From: Paralichthys olivaceus
Taxonomy: Eukaryota > Chordata > Actinopteri > Pleuronectiformes > Paralichthyidae
NCBI RefSeq assembly: GCF_024713975.1
Contig: NC_091109.1
Span: 18,419,260 to 18,483,259 of the forward strand
Direction: 5' to 3'
Length of the DNA stretch: 64,000 nt
Below, piece after piece: positions 56,114 to 64,000 of the stretch. The notes below the pieces were generated by a model. The model saw only the letters and a list, made by a program, of their open reading frames with translations, was not told where the DNA came from and did not search any database. The first letter of the stretch is position 1. Each line of letters opens with the position of its first letter. The position numbers were made by a program, and so were the translations under genes.

Positions 56114-57002
56114 GCTGTTCAGTCAGTCAGCAGGGGGCGATGTTAATAGATGAACTCATCTTTATTTTTATTTTGTAAATTGAATCTGAAGTTAATAGAA
56201 CCAGTTTTGTTTTTGTTGTTATAAAGAAGTTAAGAGGATTTTTTTACATTCTCCCAAATATACAAGAAATCGCTGAAAATAACAAAAATAAACTCTATTA
56301 ACACAAATTCGCACCATGTGACTACGAGCTGCTGAGTCTGGATTTTAAATAAGTGTTTTTAAAAATGTACAAAACGAGCTGCAGAGTTTTCTTTTTTAAA
56401 TAAACTTCATTATATTTGTATGGGAGGGACCGGACCTGTGGCTCTGAGGATAAAACATAAAGATGAATCTTGTTTCCTACACACGGTTCCTGAATCTGCC
56501 TGAAACGTGACATTAAACTTTGATTCAGTCTTTTCTTCTTTGCATCAATGTTTTACCTTTTAAATGTTTTATTTCAAAATGAATTATTCATCATACGTCC
56601 ACGTTTTGTTATTTATTCTTGAATAATTAATTATTAAGTACAGTGATCCTGAAGGAAAGTTCAGATTATCCTGTAGATTCAGGATTTTAGGGATATTATT
56701 TTGAAGTTCAGTTGTTTTAGTGCTGGTGCCCCGCTTTGACTTTGAAAGGGAGCCCCCGCCGCTTCCTGTATGGTGCGTGTTAACGTCCTCCAGCTTGTCT
56801 CCGGTGCACGGATCGGTCCCGACGCAGCATCCAGACCTCACACCGACTCCAGAGAGACTCAGGCCGGGACGGAGCTCCGCTGGACGGGGGAGGAGGACCG
56901 GGGATCTGCGCGAGAGCTCAGGGGGAGAACTCCGATTGAACCTCCGCTGAATCCTGCTGCAGTTCTGAGGCTCAACTACAAGATTCAAAGACTCAGAGGA
57001 GG
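56114..57002. other. Region before the LIM gene, including its leader
   Basis: The left part is AT-rich and featureless. From about 56750 GC content rises (56755-56960), and this is the probable promoter and 5' UTR of the LIM gene. No intron is needed between that stretch and the ATG at 57003. Confidence 0.5.
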
Positions 57003-57264
57003 ATGAATCCTCAGTGCGCAAGATGTGGGAAGATCGTTTACCCGACAGAGAAAGTCAGCTGCCTGGACAAGGTGCGCGCACACACACACACACATACACA
57101 AACTCACACACATACACACACACTGACATATACACACACACTGACATATATACATATATATATATTTTTACACACTCACACAAACTCACACACACACACA
57201 CACACTGACATATATACTCACTCACTCACTCACTCACTCACTCACTCACTCACTCACTCACACA

Positions 57265-57321
<57 letters not shown>

Positions 57322-57376
57322 ACACACACACACACACTGACATATATACTCACACACTCACTCACACACACACACA

Positions 57377-57417
<41 letters not shown>

Positions 57418-59139
57418 ACTCACACACACACACCCTTCCTCCAGGTTGGAGATGCAGCTTCAGGAACACGTGTGTAACGTGTTTGCAGGAGTTCAACTCA
57501 TTATAACAAATTCAACAGAGATGAATCTTTTCATGATGATTTCAACCTTGATTCAATTCATCTGAGCTTGAATATATAAATAAATAAAAATAGATTATAT
57601 GTTGATCAACCTCTTAATTTTATAAACGTATTAATTGCTCTGCTCTGGTTCTGTTTATATTTCTCTTCTTGTCTGGAGCGACTGTAACGAAACCAAAAAT
57701 CCAAGATCAACAAGCCTGATAATCTGTCACACGTTGTAATTCCTGCAGCCGTGTTGTGATGGATCGATCGGTTTGTTGCATCATGACATTTTAAATGTTT
57801 CCCAGGCTCAAAGGATCTGAACCCATAAACTTAAACACTGTTTTAATCCCCTCAGAGACGGATGTGACGCAGTCGTAGAGAAAGTGTGGATGTAGGTTTA
57901 CGGTTAATCTGCAAAATTTAAGACGTCTTATTTCTCTGAGTAAAATCATCTTAAAGACGCCTGCGGTGTCTGTGACGACCACAGAATCACATTCCATTTA
58001 ACTTTCTGTCCTCTGGAGTCAAACTTCAGTCACTGGGATCATCAAGTATTTCTGTGCACGTACACACGCGAAAAGTAAAAATCCGTTTTTATTAAATTCA
58101 ATCTGACGGCAGGGTTCACTGAACTCATTCTGTTTAAGTGCTTATAACAATGATTTCATTTGAGAAACAACAGAAACAGTATTTTCTTGATAATCATCTT
58201 TTTTATTCCAGAAAACAAACGTGCAGTTCTGTGTTTGCACGGCTCAGTGTTGCTCTGTTGCATAATGCTGATGAATTATTAATTTATCTTCAGCAGTCAC
58301 TGTCCTGTGAGGCGTCAGATGACACAACAGCATGTAGGCGCTGCGCACTTCAGAATTAAAGACTCTTCATCTTACACATGTGGCAAATAAACGACTCAAA
58401 TTAAAAAAAGATCCGTCATTTATTATCTCTGGGAGAACGCAGCTTCTGTCTTTGACCTGTGAGAACAGAGAGGCCGTGATTGAGAGAGGAGGCGTCTGGC
58501 AGAGAAACACAAGCGTGCAGAGAAAGTGAGAGAGTGTGAAGGCGGGAGAAGGAAAGAAATAATTCTCTCGTCAGAGTTCCCTGCTGTCTCTTACAGAAGC
58601 TCCGTCACTTTCATTTCGGCCACAAACTTCATCTCAAGTGAGAATTCAGAGTTTCAGGTTTTTATCTCCGCTCCGTGTTACTTTTTATTTGTTTCGCTGA
58701 AAACTCCCTCAGGAGAAAAATCTGTGTCCCAGTTCAGCGTCTCACTGAGAACGTGGTCAACAGAGGCGAAGTTGGACACGACGAGCAAAGTTTTTAATTC
58801 CCCTCGTTTTTATTACGTTAGCTGTTTGGTTGAGTTGACGCTTGATACTCGAGCAAAGGTCGACTTGATTCCAGCAATGAATCATGGGATAGGTCGGGCC
58901 TGGAGGGATCCACCTGTGGGATCATTTGTCTGCCTCCTCTGAGGACGCACTCTTCAGATGGAGCCTCTGAATCGAGGGTTTGATTAGAGGATGTCAGATG
59001 TCGTCTCACTGCCCCCTGGTGGCCGGTTGGTTATGACCCACACGGGGGCGAGAATCAAGACACTTGGGCTTAACTTTTTGGGAGCAGTCAAGTCGTCCAT
59101 CTTTATTTACAGTCGCAACAGCCCTCAAATGCAATACTG

Positions 59140-59186
<47 letters not shown>

Positions 59187-59289
59187 GTCTCCAGAACTGG
59201 CACAAAGGATGTTTCCACTGCGAGGTTTGCAAGATGACCCTGAACATGAAGAACTACAAAGGCTACGACAAGAAGCCCTACTGCAACGC
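57003..59289 (+). CDS. LASP-family LIM protein, first two coding exons (lasp1 or nebl/LASP2-like), partial
   Basis: Coding exons 57003-57071 and 59195-59289 give [43 protein letters not shown], then [12 protein letters not shown]. This is the zinc-binding LIM domain that opens LASP1 and the LIM-nebulette (LASP2) isoform of NEBL. All eight zinc ligands of the domain are visible or expected in this segment. Residues MNPQ, WHKG and CEV favour NEBL, whereas KIVY and TLNMKN favour LASP1, so the paralogue stays open. Family knowledge: the full protein continues with nebulin repeats and an SH3 domain and binds actin at focal adhesions. The next exon (HYPK...) was not found before 64000, so the gene continues beyond the window. 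Exon 2 ends in phase 2. Confidence 0.85.
57072..57431. repeat. 360-bp CA/CACT microsatellite at the LIM gene donor
   Basis: From the exon 1 donor (GTGCGCGCACACAC) onward there are (CA)n, (CACT)n and CACATATA blocks. CA is on the sense strand. Confidence 0.95.
57432..59140 (+). other. Body of LIM gene intron 1
   Basis: AT-rich with short GC patches. No exon, RNA gene or named repeat was recognised between the CA tract at the 5' end and the TG tract at the 3' end. Confidence 0.5.
59141..59186. repeat. (TG)n microsatellite before the LIM exon 2 acceptor
   Basis: About 22 TG units on the sense strand end eight bases before the acceptor CAG at 59192-59194. Confidence 0.95.
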
Positions 59290-60339
59290 GTGAGTCCAGA
59301 ACTTTCTCTTCTTTTGTTTTCAGACGAACACGTGGGGGACATTCAGGTGAGGGGCGGAGCCTGTAGAGCAGCAGGAGGCGGGACATGGCGTCTAAACTCT
59401 GCTGTGTGAAGATCAGTGTTGTTGTTTACAGCTCGTCCACACGGCGTCGGCCCTCATCACCAAAACATCTGGAACCTCCTCGTCTTTCCAAGTGGACGTC
59501 TTCGTCCTCTACGTGTACGGCTCCTCTTCTTCATCCTGAGACGTTTGTGTTCTTCCAGGTTCACGTCCGTCACGTGTTAGAAACCTCAGAGACACGCCCA
59601 CTCGCTCACTGGGTAGGTTCCAGATGTTTTCCCAGGAGGCTGCAGGAGAGGTATCTGCATGTGAAGCTCCAGTCGGGCTGAGACGAGCACGAGCTCAACA
59701 TCACCCGACAGTCGCTCCATCGTTAAGTAGGCGGGGCCAGTGGTTGACGCTCCCCTCCTTTGATTGGCGTCTCTCTGATCTTCTAACCTCCGTCTGAATA
59801 ATCAAGACTGTGTTGGTGTGATGTTATTTGTGAGCTGGTCTGAAAGCAGCTTAATTGAACCCCCCCCCACTGATCTGCATACTCTGCTCTGTGACGTCTC
59901 GTTGATGAAGACGGTCGATTCTCTGCGTTACGATGTGACGAGTGTGAACTTTCTCTGAGTTGAAGCTGATGTGTTTTTATCTGCATCTGTTCTCCGCCTG
60001 CCTCAGATCTGTGGGACCACCCTTTAAAGGTTTTTATAGCAGCGGTGGTTTTGGTGTTTGGTCGGTTTCCGTGGTTTTGGTTGCGAGCCCAGCCCTGCTC
60101 CGCCCCCCCGCCTCCCCACAGCGCTGTGGGGAAAACTGCATTTCTTCTTACTGTTGACCTGATCTGCTTGTGATTATCTGCGCAGCACGACGCTGCCGTT
60201 TATCGCCCGGAGAGAATATTTAGTTTGAGTTCGTTGACAGACGAGAGTAAAAACCTCAACGGATGAAAACCCTGAGGTGCCTCTGATGGATGATGGGAGC
60301 AAATTGCAGTTTGTACTTAAATCTCTGGAGTTGAGTCTT

Positions 60340-60730
60340 TAAGGGAGGGCTGTGGCTTTGACCTGCGACTCTGCTGCTCGTAGTTGCAAAGACTGTTTAT
60401 CAAACCTGAAGCCAACGCAGAGGAGCCGGAAACCTGTCGTCTGTGTAACGACCAGCAGGGGGCGACTCCACTGGTAGCTTCTATAGAAAATGTCTCCACT
60501 TCTCACTTTGTAACGTCAGTGAACTTTGTCCTCAGGAGCTTTTGTCTCAGTCTCTAGTTTCGAGTCTTCTTCAAGCAGCTGATGTTCATTTAGAGTCGAA
60601 CGGACCAGACAGCTCCGGATGTGTTGGGGGGGAGGAGACCACGGTGTGATTGACAGCGAGCACCGTCCTCCAAATGTGGTGACTTCTGGTTTTAAAAAAC
60701 AAAAATGGCGCTGAACAAAATGTCCAAGTG
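60340..60730. mobile_element. Degenerate copy of a widespread teleost short repeat
   Basis: Successive phrases match a short interspersed element familiar from many teleost genomes. They are GGGGGCGACTCCACTGGTAG, TTCTATAGAAAATGTCTCC, CACTTCTCACTTTG, TGATGTTCATTTAGAGTCG and GTGATTGACAGCGAGC. They occur in the expected order but with losses between them. The element has no coding frame. The family name is left open. Confidence 0.5.
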
Positions 60731-61539
60731 ACGCTTCAGAGTGGTGTAAGTGACCTTTGACCCCTGTCACGTTTCCTCTCAGCACGTAGAACCAAACATC
60801 TCAGGATGAAGAAGAGAAGCCGCACACGACACGTAGAAGACGAACACGTCAACCTGGAAAGACGAGGAGATTCAACCCGCCTGTTGCTGCTGCGTTCTTC
60901 ATATGTGAAAGGAAAAACTCCGGAACACGTTCAGACACAATTCTCTGGACACATAGTTTGAAAATGTCGCTCTCATCTTGCAGATATAAAATATAATCAG
61001 CAGAACTGACGAGCGAGTTTCTCCTTCAGCGTTGTGGGTTCACTCAGGTCGGGCCTCGTCTCTGTCTCACACACTGGAGCTAATGGCTCTGGAGTGTCTC
61101 AGCAGGACATTCAGAACCTGTGGGTGATTTATTCCACTTGACACGACGGCTGTAAAGTCAAACCTGGGGAAGGGTTGAATTTAAATTCATCTGTTTGTTG
61201 TCAGGATCAGAAAAGACAAGAAATGTGATGCAGCGTATGTGTGTGTGTGTGTATACATCATTTTCCCAGTGGACGTAAATGGTCATGTGACGTGTTAGCA
61301 TGGACGTAGCCCCACTGGACGGAGGTTTAACCTGCGGTGATATTTGTCTCTGGGACATGCGTGTTTGTGAAATGTTATATGTTTGAATGTGGACACATTG
61401 TGAATGTTCACATGGATCAGTCATCTACTTACACAATTAACTTCAGTTTCTCACCTTGATTTCAAACTTAACCCTGAATGTCTCAGTTCAGAGGGAATGT
61501 TAAAGGTCCCGTGCTTCTTAAGGTCATATCTGCTGCTCC

Positions 61540-61562
61540 GGGGGGGGGGGGGGGGGGGGGGG
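61540..61562. repeat. Poly-G run
   Basis: About 22 uninterrupted G residues, able to form G-quadruplex structures on the plus strand. It lies in presumed LIM gene intron 2. Confidence 0.9.
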
Positions 61563-61696
61563 GCACAGAAGAGGGGATTACAGAGGCACATGAGCACTAA
61601 TGCAGTGTAACACACGAGGCTGGTTGACTTTATTAACGCACACAATCAAGGAAAGAGTTAAAAAAGGTGGTGATGATGTGAACCTCAGTGTCTCCT

Positions 61697-61729
<33 letters not shown>

Positions 61730-64000
61730 ATAGAGCCCTATGGAAGCCCATGAGCTGTAATCTGAAGTGTATGACTGTGAACCTCATGACGGAGCTGCAC
61801 CATGTGTGAGAGACGTTATCTCAAGCTTTTGTTTGTTTAGTCATGTTCCTCTTTGTCGGATGTAAATCTCTGACGTGAGTTTGGCTCAAACACATCGTTT
61901 AGAAGAATCCTGTCTTTATCGGAGCAGGTTTGTTGATGAATGAAATTTACGTTTTCAAATCTTCAGAGTTCGTCCCTGGGCTTAGTGTTAGGGAAATCAA
62001 AATCCATGAATTATTCTTTGAGAAATAAATGACAGTATTATAAAATGTCCTGTCGTTCCTGGATCCAACCCAAAACTTTGAGTTCTTCTCTGACCGTCTT
62101 TCCACGGAGTTTGATGGTAATTCATCAAACCAACAGACGGGGGGTGGAAACAACAGAGTCAATTATGAGTTTAAGAAGAAATGAACATGAAGAGAAAGAG
62201 GCATCATTTCATATCCAGTGATCTGAAGAAGAAGATGAGAAGAACAGAGCTGCAGCACAGACGCGTCGTGTTGGATGAGTCATGTTTGTGTAGGGAAGTT
62301 ACGCTTTGTGCTAATTGCATTTATTCCGTCTCCATGCGTGTGAGAATGAACACGTGTTTGACATGATTTTTACATGTCATGTGCATGTTAATAGCCTTTT
62401 AGCAGCTCAGATCTTTGTGATAAAGACTGGTTATGTAACGCTGCTGCCCACGTAACCCAGATTACTCCGGTCTTTGTGCTGCTCAGCGAGAGCAGCAGCA
62501 TCAAAATCTTTATTGCTTCAGGAGGAAGTGCAGAAGCAGGATGGGAAACAGATCCTGCACAGGCTGTAGAGTACGAGCATCAGAGTGACTGAAGCTCAGC
62601 GTGTCCTCGTTCAGGGGACATACATCTGTCATGAGGGAGGAACCTCCTTGATGAGCGGGAGACTTCTACATTCTTGTTGGCATCTAATGATAACGCAGTT
62701 TTACAACGGTACAAAAACACTTTCTGAGAGTTGGAAGGTGAGTTCTGGAGGAGAGGAGAGTCTGACTGTGAGAAACAAAGATGGTGAGTGTGTCGGGCGC
62801 TGAGAGAGGAAGCTGTCGAATGATACGATGGGAAACTTACGTAACCTTCTGTCTAATCTTTCACGGTGGGAGTCTGCTGAAAGGATGAGGACAGGATGGA
62901 GTAGGAACGAGGCTGATACTGAAACAGAGTTTCATACAGAACTGTGGAGGGTTTGAGAAGCAGAGGGAGACGGGGGGGGGGGGGCATTGTGTGGAGAAGT
63001 GGCTCTATTGAAGGCCAACAGAGCGTCACGCATGAACGAGTGAAGAGAAAGATGGACGGTGAAGGGAGAGGTCACTGGAGACAGCGTGATGGTGTCAGAA
63101 GAGCTGTGTCTCTATAAACAGCTCTCTGTGTTCTCCCTCCTTTTCTTTTCTGTTCTCACCCGACCTCCCTCCTCTCTTTACTTTCTCTGCTTCCATATTT
63201 CTCCTCCTCTCTTTCCTTTCTGCCAGTGGGATACAGACGAACTGTTCAGGACACCGAGGACTCCACAGTCTTGTGTCCTTCACCTTAATAAAGACGTTCT
63301 CCTCCATTAACTCCTGTTTAAAACTGCAGTTTGCTGAGTAAGACTCGTCTCCACTCGAATGAACCAGAGACAAATAATCGCAGAGACAATGGTTTGAGTC
63401 TTTAAGTGTAAAATGTGTGGAACAAAGCAACAAGTCTCTTTCCTCCAGGATCTCGATCTTGTTTTACTTCCTCCTCCTTCGACAACACCAGAGTTTGGAT
63501 CCTGTTCCAGTTATGAGGCGGCGGTGGTGTAATTTCCAAACCAGGGAATGAATGAATTATGAAGTAGTATCTTCGTTCTGTCGTGGTAACTGTGTCAGGA
63601 CTGTGCAGCTTCAGTGCTCAAGGAGCAAAGAGCACATGTACATCACAGGAAGCCGAGAACAGGTTGTGGTGCAAATATCTAAAGCAAATATCTAAAGCAA
63701 ATATCTAAAGCAAGGCCCGAGAGTCTCCCCACGAAACCACAGGTACATTTACAAGATTTTTACTTGGATTTCTTTGTCTGGAACCATTTGAACAAATTCT
63801 TTCTTGGCCCGTGTTGCATCCGTCCGTGAAAACAGGGGATCTGGCAGGAGAAACTGACTTGTGTTCTCACACGCTCGTTCATTATTCAGTGCAGGTCGGA
63901 CAGCAGCTTATAAGTTATCACACTTCTAAAACCAGGTGAACATAATTCATCAACAAATACAAAATACTGCATCGCTGCTGTGACAGCATGCAAGGTGCAA

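Larger units (their letters stand above)
59290..64000 (+). other. Presumed LIM gene intron 2, no further exon seen
   Basis: No HYPK-type LIM exon or other conserved exon was found. Contents include a teleost interspersed-repeat copy (about 60340-60730), a G run of about 22 (61540-61562), a (CA)n run (61699-61727), another G run near 62972 and a triple TAAAGCAAATATC repeat near 63680-63715. The rest is moderately AT-rich DNA. The open frames over it look random. Confidence 0.5.

Noticed and set aside
57003-57506. 167-codon frame starting at the LIM gene ATG
   Set aside because: Only the first 23 codons are real. The rest runs into the intronic CA tract after the donor at 57072.
58526-58942. 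138-codon plus-strand frame in LIM gene intron 1
   Set aside because: Its composition looks random, it lacks a recognisable domain and it overlaps no splice pattern.

Overview
The window looks like nuclear DNA of a ray-finned fish, probably a spiny-rayed (percomorph) teleost. Genes are split by short GT-AG introns, CA/TG microsatellites are very dense, there are teleost-type short repeats, and the encoded proteins are closest to vertebrate families. No bacterial, viral or retroelement genes were seen, and the species cannot be named from the sequence.

Left part (1-24 kb). A 41-bp minisatellite (417-1587) precedes rpl22l1 (+), slc7a14 (+), cldn11 (-) and phc3 (-). From memory of human gene maps, these belong to one neighbourhood, human 3q26.2 (RPL22L1, SLC7A14, CLDN11, PHC3). 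PRKCI and SKIL, which lie between CLDN11 and PHC3 in human, are absent here.

Middle and right part (24-64 kb). A small five-exon gene that I do not recognise (+) is followed by cul1 (+), whose non-coding first exon lies about 8 kb upstream of its start codon. cul1 is tail-to-tail with ezh2 (-), as in human 7q36. The first two coding exons of a LIM gene of the LASP family (lasp1 or nebl/LASP2-like, +) follow, and that gene runs off the right edge. Coding exons were traced by hand with splice phases for every gene. The lengths obtained are RPL22L1 129 aa, SLC7A14 759 aa, claudin-11 216 aa, PHC3 1109 aa, unknown 206 aa, CUL1 776 aa and EZH2 756 or 764 aa.

Functionally the window mixes housekeeping and chromatin genes. 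CUL1 is the SCF ubiquitin-ligase scaffold. PHC3 belongs to Polycomb complex PRC1 and EZH2 is the catalytic subunit of PRC2. RPL22L1 is a ribosomal protein paralogue, claudin-11 a tight-junction protein and SLC7A14 a lysosomal amino-acid transporter homologue.

The most interesting observations concern RNA processing. A phase-0, 129-nt open cassette lies inside a cul1 intron. Two in-phase donors 24 nt apart occur in ezh2. CA repeats on the sense strand directly follow eight splice donors, most of them weak, and one LIM intron has CA at its 5' end and TG at its 3' end. phc3 also carries a perfect 40-bp palindrome in an intron and lacks the expected conserved N-terminal block. No wholly new multi-gene system was found.
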